NCBI GenBank assembly: GCA_002723195.1
Contig: PBNR01000075.1
Location: 1-62,312, forward strand
Reading direction: 5' to 3'
Source of the DNA: Gammaproteobacteria bacterium
GTDB taxonomy: Bacteria; Pseudomonadota; Gammaproteobacteria; Pseudomonadales; Pseudohongiellaceae
DNA: 62,312 nt
Shown piece by piece: positions 1-7,660 of this stretch. A model generated the notes under the pieces. It saw only the letters and a list, made by a program, of their open reading frames with translations. It was not told where the DNA came from and did no database searches. Position numbers and translations under genes: made by a program. The number at the start of each line of letters is the position of its first letter. Positions within the stretch are counted from its first letter, which is position 1.

Positions 1-192
1 ACAGATGCAGTAACAGATCTTTGTCTTGAAGTTGCCCCTCACAAAGGGTCTCTTCAGGACACAGAAAATGAGTTTGCACATACTCATGGGCATTTCAATT
101 CAAACAAACTGTTTGAAGATGCTTTTGAGTTAGCAGACTCCATTACCGCTCCCGAAGAGGAGCAGAAAGGGCATCATAATGCCATTAAATAA
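1..192 (+). CDS. C-terminal end of a gene of unknown function
   Basis: The window opens inside a reading frame that stays open from base 1 to a TAA at 190-192, giving 63 residues. The start lies outside the window. The visible part is acidic and His-containing (it ends EEEQKGHHNAIK), and I recognise no domain. Its stop overlaps the start of the next gene by 14 bases, so the two are probably translated from one message. The ORF track misses it because it has no start codon here. Reality as a gene is likely, function unknown. Confidence 0.6.
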   Translation, partial: TDAVTDLCLEVAPHKGSLQDTENEFAHTHGHFNSNKLFEDAFELADSITAPEEEQKGHHNAIK

Positions 193-670
193 GATATTTC
201 CTGAATCGGACGAGTACACAGAACTCGATCATTTATATGAGTTGAAGAGTCTTCAAGAAGACCTTCTACGTGACGAAATTGACCCACCACAATTTGAAGC
301 ACCAGATTGGGATAAGCGAGCGGCAAGAGATTTTGCCGAAGCGCTTGAAAGGGACAATTTCAAAGAAGAAATGAAACAACGATATGAAGAAAGGAGGAAA
401 ATGGAACAAAAAGAAAAAGAACAGATAAAGGCAAAAGTACCAATTTGGGTAACTCGACCCCAAAAGCAACTGCTTAATCGGTTTTTGAAAAGACAAAGAC
501 CAAAAGCCAAAAGGACAGTATGGCGTGAGATAGCCAGCGCACTTTATGTGTCAGGGCTAAGAACTTATGACGAGATCAATCAAATGATTGACCTCTGTGA
601 ACAAGGTGAAGTCGATAAAGATCTCTACTTCACCGATATTCTTAGAGTTGAGTTCATGAAGGAGGACTAA
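179..670 (+). CDS. hypothetical charged helical protein, 163 aa
   Basis: Unknown protein. It is strongly charged: the middle (residues 60-90) is rich in Glu, Lys and Arg and probably a long helix or coiled coil, followed by a basic stretch (KRQRPKAKRT) that could contact nucleic acid. The C-terminal part looks like a compact helical domain. The start overlaps the preceding gene by 14 bases, with AGGAG-type sequence about 20 bases upstream. It is the last forward gene before the reverse-strand recombination module, which meets it head to head across a strong hairpin. No function is assigned. Confidence 0.75.
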   Translation: MPLNKIFPESDEYTELDHLYELKSLQEDLLRDEIDPPQFEAPDWDKRAARDFAEALERDNFKEEMKQRYEERRKMEQKEKEQIKAKVPIWVTRPQKQLLNRFLKRQRPKAKRTVWREIASALYVSGLRTYDEINQMIDLCEQGEVDKDLYFTDILRVEFMKED

Positions 671-677
671 CGGGTGA

Positions 678-737
678 GGAGGGGGTCTGCGGAACCTTGG
701 GCAATTTATGGAAGCGCATAGTTCGGCTTCCCCCTCC
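678..737. other. strong extended hairpin between convergent genes
   Basis: GGAGGGGG (678-685) pairs with CCCCCTCC (730-737). Inside, GCGGAAC pairs with GTTCGGC with one mismatch, and alternatively GAAGC (711-715) with GCTTC. No T-run follows on either strand, so it is not a standard intrinsic terminator. It lies in the 143-base gap between the convergent genes ending at 670 and 814. It may be a 3' end stabiliser, a factor-dependent terminator or a small structured RNA. Confidence 0.55.
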
Positions 738-813
738 AAACCTTCGTCTATGCCTTGGCAGACAAGAACACCATCATATTTGATTTTTGTTGGTGACTAT
801 TGCAACTAACAGA

Positions 814-1554
814 TTATGAAACTTTATTAATAGCCTCAATTATTTCGGCTTTTTTCAAGCCTTTAGATGTTATTCCTAAATCGTCTGCGATTACTTTGAG
901 TTCTGCAACCTTTAAATCTTCCAATTCTGGAAGAACCGAGACTTCTTCTTCAGTCGTCTCTGTCTCATCTTCTACGGGTGGCTCCACAGCCTTTAAGACA
1001 GGAGCAGGAGGTGCTTTAGGGACAGAAGCACCTATCTTCAATCCTTCTCTTATTTTGTTCCAATCCATAAGCCCCGGTGCTGTGATTTCATCATGTCCGG
1101 GAAACCCATACAGAGGAACGATACCTTCAAACTTTTGAAGAGTGTCTGGTCCTAAAGAAGTATGCATTGGCACTTCGTTTATCGTAAGCCCAACACCTTC
1201 TATGTCACAAATGACACGCAACAGTCGTCCCAGATTTACCGAATTTTCTTCAGACAAGGAAATAGAAGTTTGTTTATGAATAGCAACAAACACACAACGA
1301 GACTTGACTTGAGGTTGCGAAACATCAAATGTGCCAATTACAGACCTTGTGGAATCAGCAATCTTATAGATCTTGAATTCTTTAGGATCAACAAGATAAT
1401 GAGGACGATGCCCAAAGGGATCTCGATCCCATGCACCCATAGCCTGTTCAACATGATCCATTTCTGTTGATTCCAGAACTATTTTTGCCCCGTGGTCTGG
1501 AAGTTCTCCACCTATTTTGTGGGGTCTTTGAGAACGATCTTCTATTTCAAACAT
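814..1554 (-). CDS. hypothetical protein with C-terminal SAP/Rho_N-like domain
   Basis: A 246-residue protein. Residues 1-170 form an unrecognised domain. Residues 170-205 are a Pro/Glu-rich linker. The last 36 residues (ELEDLKVAELKVIADDLGI...) fit the SAP / Rho N-terminal / HeH type of small helical domain, which usually binds DNA or RNA or mediates protein contacts. The gene lies 26 bases downstream of ssb on the same strand, and I see no strong ribosome site, so it is probably translated from the ssb message. The domain call is from pattern; the function of the N-terminal part is unknown. A role in DNA replication or repair is inferred from neighbours only. Confidence 0.65.
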   Translation of the reverse strand: MFEIEDRSQRPHKIGGELPDHGAKIVLESTEMDHVEQAMGAWDRDPFGHRPHYLVDPKEFKIYKIADSTRSVIGTFDVSQPQVKSRCVFVAIHKQTSISLSEENSVNLGRLLRVICDIEGVGLTINEVPMHTSLGPDTLQKFEGIVPLYGFPGHDEITAPGLMDWNKIREGLKIGASVPKAPPAPVLKAVEPPVEDETETTEEEVSVLPELEDLKVAELKVIADDLGITSKGLKKAEIIEAINKVS

Positions 1555-1580
1555 GAGACGAGTTTACATCAATTGATGAG

Positions 1581-2036
1581 TTAGAAGTCCAATTCTTCAT
1601 CAAAGGGATCGCCAGCCGGTGCGGATGCGGCAGGAGCAGAGGACTGCTGTGGCTTTGCTTGACTCTTGTCTCCACGCTGTACTCGAACCATGCTTTCAAT
1701 ATCTTCAACTGGAATAAATACATCATCCGCAACGACTTGCATGGCATAACGTGTATCACCAGTAGTTGCATCTTCCCAACTACGTTCTTCAAGTCTACCT
1801 TCTACTTGGCAACGCATACCCTTTTGTACGATTGTCGAAGTTTGTTCTGCGAGGTCACCCCAAAGTTGGCAATTAACGAAAGATGTTTGAGTCTTCTCCC
1901 AATCTTCGCCGTTCCTTTTCCAGCGCTCTACGGCTAAACGAAGCCGTAACATTGCGGTTCCACTATTGGCGTATCTAAGTTCTACGTCAATTACGTTGTT
2001 ACCTTTAACAGTGATATTTGCGGATGAGCGTGCCAT
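1581..2036 (-). CDS. ssb: single-stranded DNA-binding protein
   Basis: SSB binds single-stranded DNA during replication and recombination. The 151-residue protein has the bacterial layout: an OB fold over about residues 1-112 (VELRYANSGTAMLRLRLAV, then FVNCQLWGDLAE and CQVEGRLEERSWED), a Gln/Ala/Pro/Ser linker, and an acidic tip ending DEELDF like the DDIPF tip of cellular SSB that docks partner proteins. AGGAG lies 6-7 bases before the ATG. It is divergent from the small gene at 2117 across an intergenic region with two dyads. It belongs with the Rad52-like, Cas4-like and HNH proteins as a recombination set. Confidence 0.95.
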   Translation of the reverse strand: MARSSANITVKGNNVIDVELRYANSGTAMLRLRLAVERWKRNGEDWEKTQTSFVNCQLWGDLAEQTSTIVQKGMRCQVEGRLEERSWEDATTGDTRYAMQVVADDVFIPVEDIESMVRVQRGDKSQAKPQQSSAPAASAPAGDPFDEELDF

Positions 2037-2050
2037 ATTAATCTCCTAAT

Positions 2051-2095
2051 ACTATTCGTTGATTGCTCTGCAATAAAAAGTGTATCGTGGATACA
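2051..2095. promoter_or_regulatory. divergent intergenic region with two dyads
   Basis: Between ssb (reverse) and the small forward gene sit two perfect dyads: ATTGC-TCT-GCAAT (2062-2074) and TGTATC-GTG-GATACA (2081-2095). On the reverse strand TTGCAG (-35 like) is followed after 16 bases by TATTAG (-10 like), the same -35 as at two other candidate promoters in this window. The first dyad overlaps that -35. This is consistent with an operator-controlled promoter but is unproven. Confidence 0.4.
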
Positions 2096-2116
2096 GAGGC
2101 AACGCAAGGGGCGATA

Positions 2117-2344
2117 ATGCAGAAAATAGACGATGCAAAGTTACTAGTTCATGACCATTTGGTGAGTGTTCTAATGGATTTAGTAGTAGCAGAAGATGAA
2201 GAAGATATGGAACTTGCTAAAAGTGAAATGAGTGACATGGTTGATCTATTGTTTGAATCTCTTCAAATAAGTTTTTCTTCTAGATCCAAAAGCGAGGACG
2301 AAACTGTTTTCCAGTGTGAAGTTACAGTCCCTGATCTTCAATAG
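2117..2344 (+). CDS. small acidic hypothetical protein, 75 aa
   Basis: The ORF track starts at 2063, but the ATG at 2117 has a good ribosome site (AAGGGG, 5 bases upstream), while the earlier start would run through the dyads; I therefore prefer 75 residues beginning MQKIDDAKLL. The protein is acidic and helical (VVAEDEEDMELAKSEMSDM). It is the only forward gene in this arm, and its last 23 bases overlap the end of the ParB-like gene on the other strand. Function unknown; the position next to ssb suggests a small regulator or accessory factor. Confidence 0.55.
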   Translation: MQKIDDAKLLVHDHLVSVLMDLVVAEDEEDMELAKSEMSDMVDLLFESLQISFSSRSKSEDETVFQCEVTVPDLQ

Positions 2345-3086
2345 CCATTTGTTTTTTAATAAATTCTGTTACTTGAGATGCGGTTGTTGGTAGTTCAGAA
2401 TAAGTCGGGTGTGATTTTAAATATCGAATAAAGTCATACCAAGAGGATTGTTGTTCTGCATCATTAAATACCAACGTGTATTGGATTACAGTTTTAGCCC
2501 CTGCTGATCCTGTTGCAGTAGCCCCTTGAGTGACTATTGATTCCATTGTTTCTTCATCTACAACTGCTGGAGGTATTGAAGACGTAGAGGTATCCGGTTC
2601 TGTTATGAGGGTAGGTGGAGTCCAGCCGTCATTGCTTCCTTCTAAAGGAACGGTTGAAATAGTTGGTGGTTCTATGGTTGCTATTTCAAAATCATCCCAT
2701 CCTAGTTCTTCAAAAAATTGCGGCATTTCTTCGACTACTGAAAGAAGCATCTCATGGAGGAGGCTTTGATCCTCATCTCCAAGATCGGAGGTTCTGTTAT
2801 CCGCTAAGGCAAATGCAATTGCCTTGTCATGGTCAAAAGGAACATTAAGAACAGCAATGTGTGTCCATCCTAATTTTGTTGCTGCGGCTAATTGATGGTT
2901 CCCCGCTATGACAGTAGATTTCCCGTCTTCGTCTGCAACTGCAACAATTGGTTTAACCTGTCCGAACTCTTTATATGATGCCGCAATAGCATCTATGTTT
3001 CCTTTGCGGGGATTGCCGGGAAGAGTTTTCAAACCTTCAATAGGAACAAGAAGATTTTCTAAATCTGGACTTACTTGATGGATCAT
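2322..3086 (-). CDS. ParB-like nuclease-domain protein
   Basis: Residues 10-110 match the ParB/Srx-like fold: LPGNPRKGNIDAIAASYKEFGQ, then the signature VIAGNHQLAAATKLGW (the G-x-H-R box of ParB, here GNHQ) and AFALADNRTSDLGDED. In phages and mobile elements such domains occur in proteins linked to DNA methylases or replication rather than true plasmid partition. The remaining 140 residues are Pro/Thr/Ser-rich with a C-terminal folded segment of unknown type. The start overlaps the end of the next upstream gene by 4 bases (ATGA coupling). No methylase or ParA is seen in the window, so the exact role is open. Confidence 0.8.
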   Translation of the reverse strand: MIHQVSPDLENLLVPIEGLKTLPGNPRKGNIDAIAASYKEFGQVKPIVAVADEDGKSTVIAGNHQLAAATKLGWTHIAVLNVPFDHDKAIAFALADNRTSDLGDEDQSLLHEMLLSVVEEMPQFFEELGWDDFEIATIEPPTISTVPLEGSNDGWTPPTLITEPDTSTSSIPPAVVDEETMESIVTQGATATGSAGAKTVIQYTLVFNDAEQQSSWYDFIRYLKSHPTYSELPTTASQVTEFIKKQMAIEDQGL

Positions 3087-3418
3087 GTTTGTGCCCTTAC
3101 GTTAGCGGCGAGAGTCCTAAGAGAGTCCAAAGCAGTTCTAATAGAGTTTAGTTTTTCTTTCTTTGCCTTTAAAAGGGCATCTGCCATTTTTAATTCATAG
3201 TGTTCATCGGTCAACTTGTAGTCTGCCCATGATTCGCGTTCCTTTATAGAGCCTTTTGCGGCTAGGTATTCTTTAGCCCAAGAGCCTTTGTAACGTGCTT
3301 CTTTTTTGGATTGATCTATTGCCAACACTTCAAAGGCTTCAGTGTGATCCTCCAACTCGTCTGTAAGCCTTAAAATATTTTCTTCGACATCAACTTGTGT
3401 AATTGGTGTTGTCCTCAT
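3083..3418 (-). CDS. hypothetical helical protein, 111 aa
   Basis: An all-helical, heptad-rich protein (for example LTDELEDHTEAFEVLAIDQSK and ALLKAKKEKLNSIRTALDSL), probably a coiled coil. It is coupled to both neighbours by 4-base ATGA overlaps (HNH gene upstream, ParB-like gene downstream), so the three proteins are likely made in step. It resembles small conserved phage proteins found beside recombination genes, but I cannot name it. Possible roles are an adaptor or annealing cofactor, by position only. Confidence 0.75.
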   Translation of the reverse strand: MRTTPITQVDVEENILRLTDELEDHTEAFEVLAIDQSKKEARYKGSWAKEYLAAKGSIKERESWADYKLTDEHYELKMADALLKAKKEKLNSIRTALDSLRTLAANVRAQT

Positions 3419-3780
3419 ATAAGTCCCTCTTCTTTGGCTATTACTTTAAGTCTGTCTGCTTCTTCTTCCCAGTCGAACTTGTCAATACAGTTTCGTTTTT
3501 CAATAAGTTCGTCAAACTTGTCGTCTCCGATTTTGTCAATAGTAAAGATCCCAAACTCCACAGGATTATCTGTAAAGAAACGATGACAAGAAGCACATAA
3601 ACAAAAAGCATTATCTAAATCAGTCCTAGTCCATGAATATTTACGACTGATGATATGAGCGCATTGAAGAAAGGCTTGTTCTCCTGCACCACATTTCTCA
3701 CAACGTCCTTTTGACCTAGTGATAAGTGCATGTAATTTAGTTGCCCTGCCTTTGGCACCTTTGCCGTAAATGTTACTCAT
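3415..3780 (-). CDS. HNH / NinG-like nuclease-fold protein
   Basis: A 121-residue protein with an HNH-type zinc-finger nuclease pattern: C27-x2-C30, then CAHIISRKY (C40, H42), N57 and C62-x2-C65-H66. This is the layout of lambda NinG/Rap-like recombination factors and small HNH proteins. The basic N-terminus (GKGAKGRATK) may hold DNA. It sits in the Rad52/Cas4-like recombination operon and overlaps its neighbours by 4 bases at each end. It could act on branched recombination intermediates; a homing endonuclease role is less likely because it is embedded in a coupled operon. Confidence 0.8.
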   Translation of the reverse strand: MSNIYGKGAKGRATKLHALITRSKGRCEKCGAGEQAFLQCAHIISRKYSWTRTDLDNAFCLCASCHRFFTDNPVEFGIFTIDKIGDDKFDELIEKRNCIDKFDWEEEADRLKVIAKEEGLI

Positions 3781-4856
3781 CTAACGCTTTCTAAGATTTT
3801 TTCTAATCTTAGTGCACCTTTTTTCACATCTAAGTTTTGTACTGCATCCCAATTTCTTTTTGCTTCTTCGGCGCGTACTTCTGGATCGGCAAGTGCTTTA
3901 AAAGCCTTTTGCCATTCGATAAATTTCCTTGCTATTCGACCTACTCCATATTCTTCTCTAAAGCGTTGATATTCAGGAGATTTTGAAGTGACAAAAGGAA
4001 TACCCGCCGCAGCATATTCAAGAGGCTTTATCCATGATTTAGCATGATTAAATGGAATGTCGTTAAGAGGGCAAACCCCAATATCGAATGGAAGCATTCT
4101 TGGCAGTTTTGTTGGAGAAACCATTGGGTAAAGACTTACTCTTTGTTGGGTTACCCCAGTCTCTTCCCAGAATGTGGGATGCCCTCCGTAATAGCCGGTG
4201 TGATGAAAAGAGAATTGATCTTCTGGTAATTGCCCAAAAACTCCTTTTAATTCGTTTAAATCATCGCTTCTGTGACCCGTAGACCCGTGCCATCCGATAA
4301 TTGTTCTTCCATCTTGGTGTTGACGTGGGGTGAACTTATCGAAATCGACATGGTTTTCTAAAATGACTACTTCTTTAGCGCCAAGTTTTTGCTTTGCTTT
4401 TTGTTCCAAGAAGGGAGTCGAAACTACAACAACATCCGAATTGGCAATAGCATTTCGATAATGAACGATGTTCTGTTCTTTGTTGATTCTTGGATCAATT
4501 TTAGATTTAGCAAAGTGGGTTGTGTGAAGTCCCCAGTACCAATCATCTAAATCTTGGACAATTGTTTGACCATTACTTTTAGCGATTTTTATGTTTTCAC
4601 CTATTGAGTCAAACATCCATCTTTGCATGTAGATGATTTCGCAATCAAAATGATGCTGTTCTTCCCAGTCTGTAACCCCAAAAATCCCTAAATCGTTGTT
4701 GTATACAAGTGTGCCTATTACGTTATTAACATCGACAAGATGTTTACGATATTGTCCTATGCGTATCCATCCTGAGCCTCCCATGGTTGGTGTGCCATCT
4801 TCTTCCATGACACTTTGAGACCAATCTGCTGTGGCGAAGCCTACTTTGTAATCCAT
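3777..4856 (-). CDS. GT-B fold glycosyltransferase
   Basis: A 359-residue protein resembling group 1/4 glycosyltransferases. The N-terminal half has a Rossmann-like pattern (SDVVVVSTPFLEQKAKQKLG). The C-terminal half carries the nucleotide-sugar site: TIIGWHGSTGHRSDDL near residue 183, and the E-x7-E style block KSWIKPLEYAAAGIPFVTS near 275-290. It transfers a sugar from a nucleotide donor to an unknown acceptor, which could be virion protein, phage DNA bases or host envelope. The neighbours are recombination genes, which is an odd context. It is coupled to the HNH gene by a 4-base overlap. Confidence 0.85.
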   Translation of the reverse strand: MDYKVGFATADWSQSVMEEDGTPTMGGSGWIRIGQYRKHLVDVNNVIGTLVYNNDLGIFGVTDWEEQHHFDCEIIYMQRWMFDSIGENIKIAKSNGQTIVQDLDDWYWGLHTTHFAKSKIDPRINKEQNIVHYRNAIANSDVVVVSTPFLEQKAKQKLGAKEVVILENHVDFDKFTPRQHQDGRTIIGWHGSTGHRSDDLNELKGVFGQLPEDQFSFHHTGYYGGHPTFWEETGVTQQRVSLYPMVSPTKLPRMLPFDIGVCPLNDIPFNHAKSWIKPLEYAAAGIPFVTSKSPEYQRFREEYGVGRIARKFIEWQKAFKALADPEVRAEEAKRNWDAVQNLDVKKGALRLEKILESVR

Positions 4857-4865
4857 ATAAAGATA

Positions 4866-5354
4866 TTAGTCAACCCACGGTTTGAGTTTACGCTCCATGT
4901 CAATAAAAGACCAATCTCCATTAATGGAAGACCACAAAGCAAGGTCTATAGGGGTTGGTTCAAAACCATTCTCTGACATAAGTTTTTTATGTTCTTGAAT
5001 TGCTTTAGTTAAAAATGATGCAAGAGATTCATCCGTATCGTCACCTAGCGCTAAAAGTTTTTCGCATTCTGAAATCTTTTGCATTACATAAAAACGAAAT
5101 CTACTAATCTTCGTTTTCTTCTCATCGCTGTTTATTTTATATTCAGTCACCATTCGACTGGGAAGACTCTCAATCGCAGTTTTTTCATCTTGTGTTAATT
5201 CAGAAATTTGTTCATCAAGATTTTCTATTAATTCAAGAAGCGAATCTTTCCAACGATTTAAATTTTCTGGAAGTCTAAGGTAGTCAGATTTCTCTTGTGG
5301 TAAAAGATTCTTAACATCTTCTGAAACTAAACGATCAAATGTAGCGTCATCCAT
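4866..5354 (-). CDS. hypothetical helical protein, 162 aa
   Basis: The ORF track begins at 5411, but the ATG at 5354 has AAGGA 8 bases upstream and avoids overlapping the nuclease gene, giving 162 residues starting MDDATFDRL. The protein is helical with a Leu/Glu heptad stretch (LLELIENLDEQISELTQDE). The C-terminus (LALWSSINGDWSFIDMERKLKPWVD) is Trp-rich. I do not recognise the family. It sits 11 bases after the Cas4-like nuclease gene. Confidence 0.75.
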   Translation of the reverse strand: MDDATFDRLVSEDVKNLLPQEKSDYLRLPENLNRWKDSLLELIENLDEQISELTQDEKTAIESLPSRMVTEYKINSDEKKTKISRFRFYVMQKISECEKLLALGDDTDESLASFLTKAIQEHKKLMSENGFEPTPIDLALWSSINGDWSFIDMERKLKPWVD

Positions 5355-5365
5355 GAGTTCAATCC

Positions 5366-6133
5366 TTACGACCAAGCCGGACAGATTTTTTTGTAAGCAC
5401 ACCAATTGCAAAGTGGACCTGTTTTTGTGGGAAAGACTCCTGTTTCACAACCTTTAACTACTCCATCCCATGTTTGATTTATAAGTTTTAGTACTGTGCG
5501 CCTACGTTCTTTTGTTGGTGCATATTTTTTACGTTCTTTAAACTTCACATACATTATTTCAGCATTATCGACTTGAATGTCGTTTAACCGTTCAAGCATC
5601 TCTACATACAGAATAATCTGGAATACCTTGTCACCTTCGTACTGTGGCTTAGAAACTTTTCCTGTTTTGTAATCTGCAACTGTCAAAGATCCGTCATGCT
5701 CTTCTATCCACCTGTCGATATATCCCAACAGGGGAACACCGTCTATCTCAGCCGAAAACTTGTCTTCTATCCCACGTATTTTTACTTTTGTGGGGTCTTC
5801 CATAGAAAAAATGTTTTCGACACACCACCAAGCACTCCAACGAAAATCATTAACTTTCTGATCTGTTCTTATCCCTATCAAAGCAACTTCTTCTTTAAAT
5901 TTGTTCTCCCATAAATTTCGGGCAATTGTTCGTGCTTCTGCAATGATTCTTTCTTCAGGAGGAAGTGCATAAAACTCTTCTAATATCTCATGCACAAAAG
6001 AACCCATAATCATGGGTTGCGTCGTTGGTTCGGGAATTTTATCTAGACGAGAAAACCGATACCTTAAAGGACACTGTTCATACGTGGAGATACTCGAAGC
6101 AGATAGGTGAGTGGGCAGTTCTAAAGATGTCAT
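5366..6133 (-). CDS. PD-(D/E)XK exonuclease, Cas4/RecB-like with Fe-S cysteines
   Basis: A 255-residue nuclease of the RecB/AddB/Cas4 type. Visible motifs in order: SISTYEQCPLRYRF (Cys21 and the RYRF box), GSFVHEILEEFY (motif I His), GYIDRWIEE (Asp), VADYKTGK (D-x-K), QIILYVEM (motif III) and the C-terminal triad C242-x2-C245-x5-C251, which with Cys21 would bind a 4Fe-4S cluster. It degrades DNA ends, probably to load the Rad52-like annealing protein encoded just upstream. The length is normal for stand-alone phage members. The stop of the small gene at 6134 directly abuts its ATG. Confidence 0.92.
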   Translation of the reverse strand: MTSLELPTHLSASSISTYEQCPLRYRFSRLDKIPEPTTQPMIMGSFVHEILEEFYALPPEERIIAEARTIARNLWENKFKEEVALIGIRTDQKVNDFRWSAWWCVENIFSMEDPTKVKIRGIEDKFSAEIDGVPLLGYIDRWIEEHDGSLTVADYKTGKVSKPQYEGDKVFQIILYVEMLERLNDIQVDNAEIMYVKFKERKKYAPTKERRRTVLKLINQTWDGVVKGCETGVFPTKTGPLCNWCAYKKICPAWS

Positions 6134-6271
6134 TTATTCTGATTTCATTTTCTCCAAAAATGACATTCCGAAAGTAGGCAATTCATCACAAATAGGTTCT
6201 TCCCATATAGGTACGGGATATCCAAAAATATAGGTAAGAGTTATTTCTTCATCTGGTGCTTTTGGCAACAC
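6134..6271 (-). CDS. small hypothetical protein, 45 aa, GTG start
   Basis: This gene is too short for the ORF track. The frame is open between GTG at 6269-6271 and TAA at 6134-6136, with AGGA 5 bases before the GTG. The product is acidic (VLPKAPDEEI..., ending LEKMKSE). The stop directly abuts the ATG of the nuclease gene (TAA-ATG), and it overlaps the preceding small gene by 23 bases in another frame. It fills what would otherwise be a 240-base gap in a tightly packed operon. I see no function. Confidence 0.5.
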   Translation of the reverse strand: MLPKAPDEEITLTYIFGYPVPIWEEPICDELPTFGMSFLEKMKSE

Positions 6272-6383
6272 GCTTTCCTTTCTTCTTTGGCCATGGCTTA
6301 GATTCGACTTCTACTCCTCTAGCCTTCAAAATATGGTTTCGGGTAAAACAATCTTTACCTTGGTTACGAATGTCATCATTCAT
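6249..6383 (-). CDS. small basic hypothetical protein, 44 aa
   Basis: This gene is also too short for the ORF track. ATG at 6381-6383 overlaps the TGA of the Rad52-like gene (ATGAATGA), a coupling typical of this operon, and the frame runs to TGA at 6249-6251. The product is basic and ends with a Lys/Arg-rich tail (KPWPKKKGKRVAKSTR) that would suit nucleic-acid contact or interaction with the annealing protein. No family is recognised. Confidence 0.55.
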   Translation of the reverse strand: MNDDIRNQGKDCFTRNHILKARGVEVESKPWPKKKGKRVAKSTR

Positions 6384-7020
6384 AGTTGCCTTCTATAGTT
6401 TCTCCGCCCATCATCAAACGTATTACTTCAACTTGGCATTGTGCAAAGTCGTCTGAATCCATGGAACGATTGGGTTTTTCATCTTTAAAACCTTGTTCCT
6501 TAAACCATTCACGGAACTGGTTCTTTTTCTCATCATCCAGAGACTTGAAATTCTCAGCAAATACTTGCCAATGTTCCCCTTCTACTGGATAAGACTCTTC
6601 AATATCTAATGCTAGTGATTCTTCACTTCGTGCAAGATGCAAGGCAATACCGAAGCCTTGACATGCTTTTTTGAAAGCATCTGATGAGGCTGATTTGAAG
6701 TCGTTGCCGAGATCCATTACTCCGCCTTGTTTCATCATTTTGACTTTTGCACCGCCGTATGCTTCTTTAACAGCCATTTGTCCATCAACATTGGCTGTTA
6801 CTCGGACATGAGCGATAACACTATCTTTGTATTCAGGTTGAACATGACATTTGAGGATTTCGTAATTCCAATTACCTGTTCCTAAAACTTTGTTAAGTCT
6901 CGCTATGTACTCTGCGACAGCGACATAATCGAAACTTCTTCCACCGACAGATCTTTGGTAAATCAGTATGTCGTCAAATGGCTCTGCTAATTGTTCTGCT
7001 TGCGTTTTTTCACCCATCAT
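6376..7020 (-). CDS. Rad52-family single-strand annealing protein
   Basis: A 214-residue recombinase of the Rad52/22 (Sak-like) group that anneals complementary single strands during phage recombination. The N-terminal core shows the family pattern: RSFDYVAVAEYIARLNKVLG, then NWNYEI, HVRVTANVDG, EAYGGAK and the hallmark helix SSDAFKKACQGFGIALHL (around residues 112-130). The C-terminus is acidic and probably binds SSB or a nuclease. AGGAG precedes the doubled ATG. It overlaps the upstream gene by 11 bases. With SSB and the Cas4-like nuclease it makes a complete annealing system. Confidence 0.88.
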   Translation of the reverse strand: MMGEKTQAEQLAEPFDDILIYQRSVGGRSFDYVAVAEYIARLNKVLGTGNWNYEILKCHVQPEYKDSVIAHVRVTANVDGQMAVKEAYGGAKVKMMKQGGVMDLGNDFKSASSDAFKKACQGFGIALHLARSEESLALDIEESYPVEGEHWQVFAENFKSLDDEKKNQFREWFKEQGFKDEKPNRSMDSDDFAQCQVEVIRLMMGGETIEGNYE

Positions 7021-7501
7021 TACTCCTATAAATTAAATTAGTTATTGGATCTTGAACTTCACAGTATTCATCAGGGTCGATACCCAATTCTTTTAATGCT
7101 GTAACCCTCCAATAGGAAGGTGAAGCATACTCAAGAAGTTCTTGAATTTGTTCCTCTGCCGACTTCATAAGTTCTCCTGTGTCCATGTCGATACTTCGAT
7201 CATGTATTTTTTTGGCAACCTGTGAAGCAAGTTCTTTGTGATCCCATTTTTTACGAGGATTACCAGTTTTAGTTTCAACTGAAAATTGTTGTGTGCTCAT
7301 TGGGGTGTGATCCCAATCGGAATCTAAAATTAAATCAGAGACTTCTTTCTGAAGTAACTGAATATCCTTTTTTGCTTGGTTGAGCATCCAACCTAGATAC
7401 ATCAAACGAACAAGCCGTTCGGGATCATCAGCAGTTTTTTCGTGAACGATAGCGTCATTCAAACGCATCAACGTTTCGTTTGTTTCTTCTTGGAGACCCA
7501 T
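7010..7501 (-). CDS. hypothetical protein, first gene of recombination operon, 163 aa
   Basis: First gene of the reverse operon. The ATG at 7501 is preferred over the track's TTG at 7504 because GGAGAG lies 6 bases upstream. The first 60 residues are helical (RLMYLGWMLNQAKKDIQLLQKEV), followed by a segment with EVKTGNPRKKW-like basic patches and a C-terminal helical part. It overlaps the Rad52-like gene by 11 bases. The family is not recognised; the position suggests a partner of recombination. A TTGCTT-N17-TATTTT promoter lies about 35 bases upstream. Confidence 0.75.
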   Translation of the reverse strand: MGLQEETNETLMRLNDAIVHEKTADDPERLVRLMYLGWMLNQAKKDIQLLQKEVSDLILDSDWDHTPMSTQQFSVETKTGNPRKKWDHKELASQVAKKIHDRSIDMDTGELMKSAEEQIQELLEYASPSYWRVTALKELGIDPDEYCEVQDPITNLIYRSNDG

Positions 7502-7537
7502 CAATTCTCTCCTCGGTTAGTAGTAGATAGTGACTCT

Positions 7538-7566
7538 AAAATATCATTGTTGTCATTTTAAAGCAA
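7538..7566 (-). promoter_or_regulatory. promoter for recombination operon
   Basis: On the reverse strand TTGCTT (7561-7566) is separated by exactly 17 bases from TATTTT (7538-7543), leaving a leader of about 30 bases before the ATG at 7501. The stretch CTTGCTTTAAAAT recurs almost unchanged (CTTGCTTTAAGAT) at 33782-33794 before another reverse gene, also with a 17-base spacer, which supports a shared phage promoter type. Confidence 0.55.
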
Positions 7567-7660
7567 GGATGTGACAATTAACCAGTTAATGTCGCACGAT
7601 ACCACCATCCCCGTCTTGTATATTGGTTGACTGGTTTTGGCACATGACAAGAAAGAAGTA

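Noticed and set aside
678-738. possible tRNA (GGAGGGG...CCCCTCCA)
   Set aside because: Only about 60 bases, no T-loop TTC-A pattern and no convincing anticodon arm.
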